Notes under the pieces: generated by a model
Database searches by the model: none
What the model was told of the DNA's origin: nothing
Seen by the model: only the letters and a program-made list of their open reading frames with translations
Program-made: the position numbers and the translations under genes
IMG/VR virus record: IMGVR_UViG_3300036828_000479
Span: 1-29,810 of that record
Direction: 5' to 3' (one strand)
Source of the DNA: a virus
Length of the DNA stretch: 29,810 nt
In this document: positions 1-6,546 of the stretch, one piece after another
Layout: every line of letters starts with the position of its first letter
Position numbering within the stretch: position 1 is the first letter of the stretch

Positions 1-11
1 CGTCTCAGACT

Positions 12-482
12 ATGGCAACAAGCGCACCAGACGACGCAGAACGCCCCGTGGTGGCTGAAATGCCGGACGAGGCTGAACATGCCCTGCGCTTCACCCGCGC
101 TCGTGAGGCGCAATCCAATGCGCTGATAGAGGATTATGTTGAGCTGATTGCCGACCTGCTGGTTACCACCCGCGAAGCCAGAACCACGGATATCGCCAAA
201 CGCTTCGGCGTTTCGCACCCGACTGCGATCAAGAACATCGCCCGGCTTAAAAACGCTGGCTTGGTAGAGTCACGCCCTTACCGGGGAGTTTTTCTGACCG
301 AAGAAGGTGAACAACTGGCGCAGAAGGTACGACGTCGCCACCGGATTGTGGTCGATCTGCTGGTGTGCCTTGGCGTATCGAATGAAACGGCAGAGCTGGA
401 CAGCGAAGGGATTGAACATCACATTTCTAACGACACCCTGGCGGTGTTTGAACAGTATCTGCAAAAGCACGCAGTAAAATAA
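12..482 (+). CDS. mntR: Manganese-responsive transcriptional regulator MntR (host gene)
   Basis: This is a DtxR/MntR-family metal-dependent repressor of 156 aa, almost the length of E. coli MntR (155 aa). The N-terminal 30 or so residues are variable. A winged helix-turn-helix follows (about residues 55-95, including AKRFGVSHPTAIKNIARL and the wing GVFLTEEGE). The C-terminal dimerisation/metal-binding half holds the family signature GIEHHISNDTL near residues 133-143, whose Glu and His residues are expected Mn(II) ligands. Known role of the family: with Mn(II) bound it represses manganese uptake genes such as mntH and activates export. It is the only clearly chromosomal gene here, and the prophage begins just after it. 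Only 11 bases precede the ATG, so its promoter is not visible. Confidence 0.9.
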   Translation: MATSAPDDAERPVVAEMPDEAEHALRFTRAREAQSNALIEDYVELIADLLVTTREARTTDIAKRFGVSHPTAIKNIARLKNAGLVESRPYRGVFLTEEGEQLAQKVRRRHRIVVDLLVCLGVSNETAELDSEGIEHHISNDTLAVFEQYLQKHAVK

Positions 483-539
483 ATCCTCGCCAATAAAAAA
501 GGGAGGCTTTCGCCGCCATCCTGATGCTAACAAAAACAA

Positions 540-580
540 GCAGTTACAATAATATCAATGAGTTGGATACTTGTAACTGC
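540..580. repeat. Inverted repeat at host-prophage junction
   Basis: Ten-base arms GCAGTTACAA (540-549) and TTGTAACTGC (571-580) are perfectly complementary around a 21-base loop. They sit about 60 bases after the mntR stop. This could be a transcription terminator for mntR, although there is no T tract, or part of the attachment/integrase-binding region. The sequence alone does not decide. Confidence 0.5.
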
Positions 581-620
581 CTGCCTAAAGTGGGTATAGC
601 GTGGGCGTTTGGGTCAATTT

Positions 621-640
621 GTGGATCATCAAAGATCCAC
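621..640. repeat. Perfect 7-bp hairpin in the junction region
   Basis: GTGGATC (621-627), loop ATCAAA, GATCCAC (634-640). It lies between the host gene and the 3' end of the minus-strand nuclease gene. It may act as a bidirectional terminator or be an integrase/Cox arm site. The U tract is poor on either strand, so the terminator reading is weak. Confidence 0.4.
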
Positions 641-709
641 TTCCTATTGATCATAATTTGTTAGTTTTAACTTGACACCCAATGTGCTAAAAATTCGTAC
701 CGGCGAGGG

Positions 710-2140
710 TTATCGTTTACTTGCAGAAGCTTTCTTTGTAGCATCTACATAGAATATTTCTGATGCCTTTTTCCCATTACGTATAATGCAGTCTTTTATT
801 TTATTTACTTTTTCAAGTTTTGACCCCAAACCACCAAAATCAACGACAAGAAAATAACCAGCAGATGTTGATTCAGCATCCTTATATATATTTAACTGTG
901 TTTCATACCCATGAATCATATTTGTATTGGTTGAAAGCTTTATTTCAACAACAACCTTGGAGCTATAACCTTGGGAAAATTTAAAGTCTACTGGTCCATT
1001 GCCAGAGTTTGCCTCCGGAGTTAAATCCAAATTGAAAGACTTACAAATTTGCAAGGCGGTAATATAAAAAATCCTCTGAACTCCATCCTCATTCAAATGA
1101 ACATCCCCGTTCCATAAAGATTTCCAGATCCCTTTATTCTCCACTAAGTCAATGAACTCCTCAATAATATCCTTAACTATCAATTCAGCATCTGACTGTA
1201 AAAGAGACTTTCTGCTAAAACCATTAAATACATGAGTGTCATCAATCTCCCTATGTAAATTAGCCAAGAAAGGAAGACTCTCAAAATTTGATACTTTATC
1301 ATGGACACTTGAAAGAAGCTCCATCACATCGTCAAATTGTTTTTTCATACTCAGGAGATCCCCTCCAGCTAACACAGCATTCTTAATGAATTTTAGTAAT
1401 AGTTCAGGAGGTGGGGATATATCTAAACCTGTCAATATACTAATCGCCTTATTTTGGTAATCTCTCCCATGGACCTTTAAAAAATAATCACTTAAACAAA
1501 TTCCCCATAAGCATTCCCTAACATCTTTAGAAAATCCAGACAAAACATTCACATCAGTGGGAGTCAAAAGATATTCTACCGGATAGTCTTTAATAAAAGG
1601 TTTTTTTATGTTACATAGCATCCTCAACAACTCAGAACAATAAAGATGATGTGCTCCATATACATTATCTTCATCAAGCATCGTATTTAGGTAGTGTTTG
1701 GCAGATTCGACATCATCTAATTCATAAATGGTTTCATTTGGCACCATCCACATTTCATTGTGTAACTGGAAACCAGAATAATTTACTTCACAGTTCGGTG
1801 ACACCAACAGCAATGCACCATCGTCTAGCATATAAAGTCGACAGCCCTTACTTTTATAGATGTATCTCATTCTTCCAAAAGCCGCAGCCTCCAACTTATC
1901 AAAGATAAGGACAGCACGCCTTTCGAAAGAACAATTATTAACTCGTGGCTCATATGGAAGATTTAATTCATTTTTAATATAGCTAAAGGTCAAAGTTTCA
2001 GGGATAGACTCAAACAGCTCACTCCGGGAAAGCAATATATTGGCTGAAGATTTTAAAGCGTTCAAAATAAAACCATCATCAGGAAATAAATTAAATTCTT
2101 TAATTGCAAAAAGTAGCATTTCCTCAAGTTCAGCTTTCAT
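710..2140 (-). CDS. PD-(D/E)XK nuclease-like protein, accessory gene downstream of int
   Basis: This 476-aa protein is not recognised as a named family member. Its C-terminal 100 residues have the layout of a PD-(D/E)XK nuclease: GPVDFKF with Asp385, then VVVEIKLS with Glu399-x-Lys401, then GYETQL with Gln415. The N-terminal 370 residues are mixed alpha/beta with no signal peptide or TM segment. It starts only 12 bases after the int stop codon and has no obvious ribosome binding site, so it is probably read through from the C-int lysogeny transcript. It is AT-rich compared with int and late genes, which suggests later acquisition. In P2 the attachment site follows int directly, so a gene here is an addition. 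I infer an antiphage or exclusion function; a self-regulatory nuclease role is also possible. Confidence 0.7.
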   Translation of the reverse strand: MKAELEEMLLFAIKEFNLFPDDGFILNALKSSANILLSRSELFESIPETLTFSYIKNELNLPYEPRVNNCSFERRAVLIFDKLEAAAFGRMRYIYKSKGCRLYMLDDGALLLVSPNCEVNYSGFQLHNEMWMVPNETIYELDDVESAKHYLNTMLDEDNVYGAHHLYCSELLRMLCNIKKPFIKDYPVEYLLTPTDVNVLSGFSKDVRECLWGICLSDYFLKVHGRDYQNKAISILTGLDISPPPELLLKFIKNAVLAGGDLLSMKKQFDDVMELLSSVHDKVSNFESLPFLANLHREIDDTHVFNGFSRKSLLQSDAELIVKDIIEEFIDLVENKGIWKSLWNGDVHLNEDGVQRIFYITALQICKSFNLDLTPEANSGNGPVDFKFSQGYSSKVVVEIKLSTNTNMIHGYETQLNIYKDAESTSAGYFLVVDFGGLGSKLEKVNKIKDCIIRNGKKASEIFYVDATKKASASKR

Positions 2141-2152
2141 AATTTTTGTTAC

Positions 2153-3130
2153 TCATATTAAAGAAATAGGGTTAAAACGAACTGCATCTTCCAAATAGTC
2201 TGGCGCAAAGTGCGCATAGACCATTGTTTGTAGGATGCTTGAATGCCCCAAGATCCGTTGTAACGCCAAAATATTGCCCCCATTCATCATGAAGTGGCTG
2301 GCAAAGGTATGGCGCAGAACGTGAACGGCCTGCCCTGCCGGCAAGCCAGGGGCAACCTCTTTGATACACGTTCTCACATACGAATAATTGAGTTCGGCGA
2401 ATATTGGCCCAGCCTTGATCCCAGAAGTGATTTCTTTGCAGAGTTCGGTTGAGATCGGCACCGTTCGGTTTTTGCTGTTCTTGGTGTTGAGGTAAGTCAC
2501 CTTATTGCCGATCACCTCTTCCCGCCGAAGTTTGACCACCTCGCCCCAGCGCGCCCCTGTTGCCAGGCACAACTTAACCGCCTTCAGATGATCACCTTCC
2601 AGCCGGTCGAGCAGCTGCCAGATTTCGTCATGAGTTAAGAACCCCATTTCCTGATCCGGCAGCTTAATTTTTTTCATCTCTTTGAGCGGGTGCTCGCCAT
2701 AGTAATGGCCCAGATCGATGAGCACGGAAAATACCCCGCCCAATTTTTCCTGGTCGAGATTGACGGTTTTTGCCTTTTTACCCTCGGCCAGCCGCAACAC
2801 ACGATAGTCAGAAAATGAGGCGCGAGTGATCTGGCTAGCCTTGGGGTTACCCATTTTGGCCGCCATCACCTGCAATTTATGCTCTATCTTCACGCCATCT
2901 TTCAGGTTCTGGCCATGATGCTTAAACCAGAGGTCTATCAACTCCGTGAGGGGGCGCTGATCGGCGGGTTTATCAACCCAATCTTTGTTGTTCTGCGTCG
3001 CGATAATCCAACGCTCAAACTGCTGCGCCTCGGACTTGGTCTTGAATTTTTTGCGGACTCGCTTACCCGTCCGCCCTTGGGGACGTAGGTCCACCATGTA
3101 GCCTTCAGTGCCCAGCGATTTAATACTCAT
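2153..3130 (-). CDS. int: P2-type tyrosine integrase
   Basis: Site-specific recombinase of 325 aa (close to P2 Int, about 337 aa) that integrates and, with Cox, excises the prophage. The N-terminal arm/core-binding part covers about residues 1-160. The catalytic domain shows Arg194 in the TGARWGEVVKL block, Lys near 217-220, His270-x-x-Arg273 in HVLRHTFASHF, His296 in LGHSS and the nucleophile Tyr305 in TMVYAHFAP. All expected residues of the pentad are present, so it should be active. It follows the repressor gene in the same direction with a 63-base gap, as in P2, and is probably expressed from the same repressor promoter. Confidence 0.95.
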   Translation of the reverse strand: MSIKSLGTEGYMVDLRPQGRTGKRVRKKFKTKSEAQQFERWIIATQNNKDWVDKPADQRPLTELIDLWFKHHGQNLKDGVKIEHKLQVMAAKMGNPKASQITRASFSDYRVLRLAEGKKAKTVNLDQEKLGGVFSVLIDLGHYYGEHPLKEMKKIKLPDQEMGFLTHDEIWQLLDRLEGDHLKAVKLCLATGARWGEVVKLRREEVIGNKVTYLNTKNSKNRTVPISTELCKEITSGIKAGPIFAELNYSYVRTCIKEVAPGLPAGQAVHVLRHTFASHFMMNGGNILALQRILGHSSILQTMVYAHFAPDYLEDAVRFNPISLI

Positions 3131-3193
3131 CCCAAAGATTCCTTTCGAAACAAATGCCGCCCCGCTTCCAGCGCTGCATTATTTTCCATGCGG

Positions 3194-3496
3194 TCAGCCA
3201 ACCTTTTTGCCTTTTTGGTTGCTGGATGAACTGGGATACCCATTAGGGGAGAGAACCGGAGATATTTGCCCAACCTCCGGTGCAACGTCGCCAGTCATTA
3301 ACCACATTGCATATTTTTTGAACCGCTGATGCTGAGTGATCATCAAGAGAAACTCACTACCAACGCTCTTGATACGATCTGTTTCGTATCGCTTCAAATT
3401 TCCTGCGGGAACCCCTGTTAATACTGCAAATTCTTCGCGGCTTAATCCTTCAGCCTCACGGATCTCACGAATTTTTGAACCTATGTTGGTTGACAT
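3194..3496 (-). CDS. C: P2 C-like lysogeny repressor
   Basis: Small helix-turn-helix repressor of 100 aa, essentially the length of P2 C (99 aa). The HTH spans about residues 18-45 (REEFAVLTGVPAGNLKRYE), followed by a short dimerisation region. There is no LexA-type autocleavage domain, so induction should not depend on RecA, as for P2. It is divergent from cox across 87 bases carrying repeated TGTACCC boxes. It should hold the early promoter silent in the lysogen and control its own transcript, which continues into int and probably the nuclease gene. Confidence 0.88.
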   Translation of the reverse strand: MSTNIGSKIREIREAEGLSREEFAVLTGVPAGNLKRYETDRIKSVGSEFLLMITQHQRFKKYAMWLMTGDVAPEVGQISPVLSPNGYPSSSSNQKGKKVG

Positions 3497-3506
3497 GGTA
3501 ATTATT

Positions 3507-3544
3507 TGTACCCATAATCCAGTTAATGGTACGGATATGTACCC
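3507..3544. promoter_or_regulatory. C-repressor operator: direct repeats TGTACCC
   Basis: TGTACCC occurs at 3507-3513 and again at 3538-3544 in the same orientation, with an inverted half site GGTAC at 3528-3532 between them. P2 C binds two directly repeated half sites overlapping the early promoter, and the same arrangement is seen here between the divergent C and cox genes. The assignment is by position and repeat structure. Confidence 0.65.
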
Positions 3545-3552
3545 TACATAAT
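3523..3552 (+). promoter_or_regulatory. Candidate early promoter Pe
   Basis: CATAAT (3547-3552, five of six to the -10 consensus) with a weak -35 TTAATG (3523-3528) at 18-base spacing. The second TGTACCC operator box lies between the two elements, so a bound repressor would block polymerase. It would drive cox and the following early genes. Confidence 0.5.
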
Positions 3553-3583
3553 AGAAAACTGCGTGATCTCAAAGGGTATCATT

Positions 3584-3850
3584 ATGAACAAAAACCGACA
3601 AAAAAAGGTGATTGGGGTAAGGGAAAACCAACTGCCGGCTGATTATCCATTTGGTGACCTGCTGGAAGAGTCGATCTCTGACTACGCCCTGCGCATCGGG
3701 AAGAACAAACAAACCATTCGTACACAGGCCGATACCGGTGCCCTGCCGATTTTGCAAGCGCGCCCTGGTGCAAAGCGTCGCGTCAATCTTTACGCCATCT
3801 ATCTGAATGCCAAGCGCCACGCTGAGAAATTTGTTGAACAGATGAGTTGA
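3584..3850 (+). CDS. cox: Cox-like excisionase/early regulator
   Basis: An 88-aa basic DNA-binding protein in the position of P2 Cox (91 aa), immediately across the operator from C. The segment ESISDYALRIGKNKQTIRTQADTGALP is an HTH-like element followed by KRRVNLYAIYLNAKR. The start is set at the ATG at 3584 because AAAGGG at 3571-3576 gives a well-placed ribosome binding site; a GTG seven codons upstream has none. Known role of the family: repression of the lysogenic promoter and directional control of Int toward excision. Similarity is to the Cox/CII group of P2-like phages rather than to a specific protein I can name. Confidence 0.78.
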   Translation: MNKNRQKKVIGVRENQLPADYPFGDLLEESISDYALRIGKNKQTIRTQADTGALPILQARPGAKRRVNLYAIYLNAKRHAEKFVEQMS

Positions 3851-3859
3851 GGCGGGAAT

Positions 3860-4468
3860 ATGCAGACCATGCGCCATGTCATTACCAAAATCAGCCGCAA
3901 CACCTCTCGTTATCGGGGCTTTGTGATCACCTATCGCCCGCAAACGGCCGTGAGCAAAATCGCCAGATATGAAGTTAGTCTCGGCGATCACTCGTTCGGT
4001 CTTTATGACTCGAAGGCCGGGGCGGTCAAGCATATTCACCAGCTATATGCCGAGAAGCGGCGGAACACTAAAAGTAAATGGTTTTTGGTAGCCATTGAAG
4101 GCGTGACCACTGACGGGCGTGCAATAACCGCCGAACAGCTCAAGCAGATGGCGACAAATTTCAACCCTGATCTTTTCAACGTCAGTGTATGCATAGAATT
4201 CGACGACAGAAAAACCTTGAGTGAAGTTATCGAAGTCGCTCTGGGAGAGAGAGGAGGCAAAGTAGCGCTTATGGCTCGTATCGTTGAGACGCCATCTTTG
4301 AGAGATTTTTATAAATCGGTGCAAAAAGACCAAAAACCAGTTTACCCAGCCATCGCAATGGCGATCCGGGATGAGGCCAGTCAGCTCTATGGCATCGGGA
4401 TCACATCCAACCCCACAATCCTGGATACCGATCCGTTGGTTTTTGATGAGCACGAGGCTGCAAAGTGA
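3860..4468 (+). CDS. Early protein with degenerate gpO-like (scaffold/protease) domain
   Basis: A 202-aa protein. Residues 1-68 are unrecognised and basic. Residues 71-195 align by eye with the N-terminal protease domain of this phage's own capsid scaffold protein (19687-20484): FLVAIEGVTTDGRAIT against FRVAVEGATSDGRQIQ, the GKVALMARI block against GKMALYAQV, and LYGIGITSNP against LTGLAFTDNP. The catalytic Asp is kept (Asp85), but the position of the catalytic His is Phe114 (VCIEF against VNLEH) and the position of the Ser is Ala164 (VYPAIAM against IFTSIEY). The fold is therefore probably kept while peptidase activity is lost. The C-terminal scaffold region of gpO is missing. It lies directly after cox and overlaps the next gene by 4 bases. 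Role unknown; modulation of capsid assembly is an inference. Confidence 0.72.
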   Translation: MQTMRHVITKISRNTSRYRGFVITYRPQTAVSKIARYEVSLGDHSFGLYDSKAGAVKHIHQLYAEKRRNTKSKWFLVAIEGVTTDGRAITAEQLKQMATNFNPDLFNVSVCIEFDDRKTLSEVIEVALGERGGKVALMARIVETPSLRDFYKSVQKDQKPVYPAIAMAIRDEASQLYGIGITSNPTILDTDPLVFDEHEAAK

Positions 4469-4737
4469 AACAGGCATACACCATTTTGGTTGACGATCTG
4501 CTGACGCAGTACCACGCCAAGGCCCAAAACATCAATGCAGCCAGCGCTATCGCTCCAGCAGTGCGGGCTGTTTCACTAAACGACCACGCTTTCCGTTTAA
4601 GCGTTGGCCTCACTGGCTTACTGAGCACGGCAGAAGCAGCAGGCGACGGCGTGGCCGCTGCGGTGATCGATGCTTTGATGCTGCGTTGCAATAACGGTGA
4701 TATCCCTGTGCCACGTGATATGCAGTGTTTCGCCTGA
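4465..4737 (+). CDS. Hypothetical early phage protein
   Basis: A 90-aa, Ala-rich, mostly helical protein starting at a GTG that overlaps the preceding stop (GTGA), so it is translationally coupled to the gpO-like gene. No domain, TM segment or signal peptide is recognised. It is the last plus-strand gene before the opposing membrane-protein cassette. Position corresponds to the small early genes between cox and A in P2 (orf78/B region), but it does not look like P2 B. Confidence 0.65.
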   Translation: MKQAYTILVDDLLTQYHAKAQNINAASAIAPAVRAVSLNDHAFRLSVGLTGLLSTAEAAGDGVAAAVIDALMLRCNNGDIPVPRDMQCFA

Positions 4738-4760
4738 TGGGCGGGTTGCCCGGCCCTATC

Positions 4761-4818
4761 TGAGAGCGCATCCCTTCCATTAACGTGTGGGCGATTGGCG
4801 TCGTGGGGTGTGCTCTCA
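4761..4818. repeat. Long inverted repeat between convergent genes
   Basis: TGAGAGCGCATCCC (4761-4774) pairs with GGGGTGTGCTCTCA (4805-4818): 14 pairs counting two G-U wobbles, with a 30-base loop. A second short hairpin, GGGC-GGGTT-GCCC, lies at 4739-4751. This is the only intergenic space between the plus-strand early genes and the minus-strand cassette. It may be a bidirectional transcription barrier or a structured RNA; neither side has a T tract. Confidence 0.5.
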
Positions 4819-4832
4819 AATGGGATTTCGTC

Positions 4833-5315
4833 TTACCGTGGAATACCACCGCTGAGAAAAGCACATAAGCGCTCTTTTAGAGTAAGCGTTTGGAGCTGCT
4901 GGCTAACATAGTCATCTGAAAAGCCAGCAGCGATAATAGCTCGAATATAGGCCGGTTTAATCAAACCACCAGGAATATCAGAATCATGTTCAGACAATTC
5001 AGCCAATGCAGATTTGATATCCAACTCACTCATCGAGACACTACGATGAATGATTTTTTCATATTCGAACGCTTGCTGTTTAGCAGCCGCGCCATATTCA
5101 CTCGGTTTATAGACGAACAGATAAGACGACAGAATCATAATAAGAAAACCAAGCAGCCAACCGTTAAAAACATCGGCCATCACTGTACTACCGAGTATTA
5201 CCTGAAAGAAGCTCACCAGGTTAAACAAGCTTTTATTCAGTTTGGTGGTCATTTGCTCGCGGTAGTAGCAATCATACATGTGTGCTTTAACTTTTTTAGT
5301 CAACTGCTCGCTCAT
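4833..5315 (-). CDS. Two-TM membrane protein, SLATT-like layout
   Basis: A 160-aa protein with two hydrophobic helices at about residues 29-48 and 51-70 (LFNLVSFFQVILGSTVM and GWLLGFLIMILSSYLFV) separated by a very short loop, flanked by an N-terminal basic helix and a cytoplasmic-looking helical tail. That layout matches SLATT-type two-TM proteins found as membrane effectors of defence systems, but I cannot confirm family membership. GAGGA seven bases before the ATG is a strong ribosome binding site and lies inside the end of the upstream small ORF. It runs against the early operon, so it is likely an independently expressed lysogenic gene, for example for superinfection exclusion. A long plus-strand frame over the same bases was judged a shadow. 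Confidence 0.68.
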   Translation of the reverse strand: MSEQLTKKVKAHMYDCYYREQMTTKLNKSLFNLVSFFQVILGSTVMADVFNGWLLGFLIMILSSYLFVYKPSEYGAAAKQQAFEYEKIIHRSVSMSELDIKSALAELSEHDSDIPGGLIKPAYIRAIIAAGFSDDYVSQQLQTLTLKERLCAFLSGGIPR

Positions 5316-5318
5316 TAC

Positions 5319-5432
5319 TTATTCCTCGTCATCCTGGTCATCACGACCGGAGTCGCGGTTAACCGGTTCTTCATATTGCCTATATGGGACGTGATATTTC
5401 TTATCATCATCGCAACAGAGACGTTTTTTCAT
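5319..5432 (-). CDS. 37-aa acidic small protein, upstream partner of the two-TM gene
   Basis: A short frame beginning MKKRLCC and ending in an acidic run DDQDDEE. It has a good ribosome binding site (AAGGAAG, seven bases before the ATG on the minus strand). Its stop is followed after three bases by the ATG of the two-TM protein, whose ribosome binding site lies in its last codons, so the two are translationally linked. A Cys pair (residues 6-7) is followed by three Asp residues. It may be a leader peptide controlling the membrane protein or a partner or antidote of it. No function is known to me. Confidence 0.5.
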   Translation of the reverse strand: MKKRLCCDDDKKYHVPYRQYEEPVNRDSGRDDQDDEE

Positions 5433-5603
5433 CACTTTCTTCCTTCTTGTGGGGGATTGTCATGCCCGTGTTCCGGTCAGAACGTGGCGGGCATGGCGAA
5501 GATACCACAACGCGGCCGGGCGCGTAATCCCGGAGCATTAAGGACAATCGCACCAATCCGGTCGCGCCCTAATAAATGAATGGGCTGCAAGAGAGCGGAT
5601 AGA

Positions 5604-5633
5604 TTGACCTAACCATGAGCCGGCATGGATAAA
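5604..5633 (+). promoter_or_regulatory. Candidate promoter for the second early operon
   Basis: TTGACC (5604-5609, five of six) and GATAAA (5628-5633, four of six) with an 18-base spacer. The predicted start near 5640 falls at the first base of the stem-loop at 5640-5681. Because the minus-strand cassette separates the genes from 5751 onward from Pe, an extra promoter here is expected. Confidence 0.45.
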
Positions 5634-5639
5634 ACCGGC

Positions 5640-5681
5640 ACATATTTCAGCACGTACTAATAAGTGCTTACTGAAATATGT
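5640..5681 (+). repeat. 11-bp inverted repeat at predicted 5' end of the early mRNA
   Basis: ACATATTTCAG (5640-5650) and CTGAAATATGT (5671-5681) are perfect complements around 20 bases that hold a further CAC/GTG pairing. No T tract follows, so it is not a simple terminator. It could be a 5' stabilising stem-loop of the downstream mRNA or a dyad operator. Confidence 0.55.
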
Positions 5682-5750
5682 AAATCACCGGTAATAAAAA
5701 TGCTGCCTTTCGGGTGGCGGGTTTCCCACATCCTGAATTCAGGGGGTTTT

Positions 5751-5945
5751 ATGAATGACGTTGCGTTAATGGAATTACTAACCGAAGCCCGCCGCGCCTC
5801 GCGGCTGCAACTTCTGGAATTATTGAGCACACGGATTGAACGCCTGGAAGCGGACAAGGCACCCAGAGAGCAAATTATTTCCATGCTGAAAAGCTGGATC
5901 AGCGCGCGCCAGAATATTGGGACTGAACAAGTAAAGGGGAAATGA
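5751..5945 (+). CDS. DUF2732-like small early protein
   Basis: A 64-aa helical protein (MELLTEARRASRLQLLELLSTRIE...). Its pattern resembles the DUF2732 family found in early operons of P2-like phages; I rate that as likely, not certain. The start is at the ATG at 5751 with GGGGG just upstream; the longer reading frame has no ribosome binding site. First gene after the 5640-5681 stem-loop, and it overlaps the next gene by 4 bases. Confidence 0.65.
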   Translation: MNDVALMELLTEARRASRLQLLELLSTRIERLEADKAPREQIISMLKSWISARQNIGTEQVKGK

Positions 5946-6169
5946 CCATGATCACTCTTGCTGGTACTGCTACCACTCCGGAAATATACCGCAAGGCAAT
6001 TATATTATTGTCTCAGTTTCGCCGTGGCAACCGTGTATTTCGTCGTATCAAGCCGCATGGCTATTTGAAAATAGATATTGGCTACCGCTGGCGTTTGCTG
6101 AGTAAAAACGACGGCAAGGATTGGCGGTTAATGACCCATGAAACGTACAACGTGGAGTACCGGAAATGA
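5942..6169 (+). CDS. Hypothetical early phage protein (75 aa)
   Basis: A basic small protein, with AAGGGGAA directly upstream and an ATGA overlap with both its neighbours, indicating tight translational coupling. The middle part (FRRGNRVFRRIKPHGYLKID, then GYRWRLLSK) looks like a small beta-rich fold. I do not recognise a family. Confidence 0.65.
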   Translation: MTMITLAGTATTPEIYRKAIILLSQFRRGNRVFRRIKPHGYLKIDIGYRWRLLSKNDGKDWRLMTHETYNVEYRK

Positions 6170-6309
6170 CGGATCTATGCCTTGCCATTGCGGCTATCGG
6201 TGCCGTTGTCGCTTTTGGTCTGATTGGCCTGTTTTTTTATCATTTTTGCAAATCTCGCCAGGGATCTGACAGCCAGTGTCTGCCCCCCGAAGAACGCAAT
6301 TACGACTAA
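6166..6309 (+). CDS. 47-aa single-TM protein
   Basis: A short frame overlapping the preceding stop by 4 bases (ATGA). Residues 4-27 form one hydrophobic segment (LAIAAIGAVVAFGLIGLFFY), followed by a polar tail ending EERNYD. The neighbouring genes are packed in the same coupled way, which supports it as a real gene. The topology is a membrane-anchored small phage protein; role unknown. Confidence 0.6.
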   Translation: MTDLCLAIAAIGAVVAFGLIGLFFYHFCKSRQGSDSQCLPPEERNYD

Positions 6310-6318
6310 GGATGCCCA

Positions 6319-6546
6319 ATGGCTGATCAAATCGACATGGCGCAGGAGCGGCATCAGCTAATTCTTGACGCCCAAATCAAAAACGCCCGCCAGCGACCTT
6401 GCGGGCCTTCCGCATTTCACTGCGAAGAATGCGGTTCGCCAATTCCTGAGCCACGTCGACGCTTGATCCATGGCGTCACTACCTGTGTGCATTGCCAGGA
6501 ACATCGCGAAGCCAAATCACGACACATGAAAGGAGGTTCATTATGA
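6319..6546 (+). CDS. TraR/DksA-type C4 zinc finger protein
   Basis: A 75-aa protein with a four-cysteine zinc finger: Cys35-x2-Cys38 and Cys56-x2-Cys59 (CEECGSPIPEPRRR...CVHC), preceded by a short helix. This is the arrangement of the small TraR/DksA proteins common in P2-like early operons. Some TraR proteins bind the RNA polymerase secondary channel and alter promoter use; that activity is inferred here. It overlaps the methylase gene by 4 bases. Confidence 0.85.
   Translation: MADQIDMAQERHQLILDAQIKNARQRPCGPSAFHCEECGSPIPEPRRRLIHGVTTCVHCQEHREAKSRHMKGGSL

Noticed and set aside
4986-5579. A long plus-strand open frame (197 codons) opposite the two-TM gene
   Set aside because: The minus-strand genes have good ribosome binding sites and coherent membrane-protein sequence; the plus-strand product has low-complexity, shadow-like composition and no start signal.
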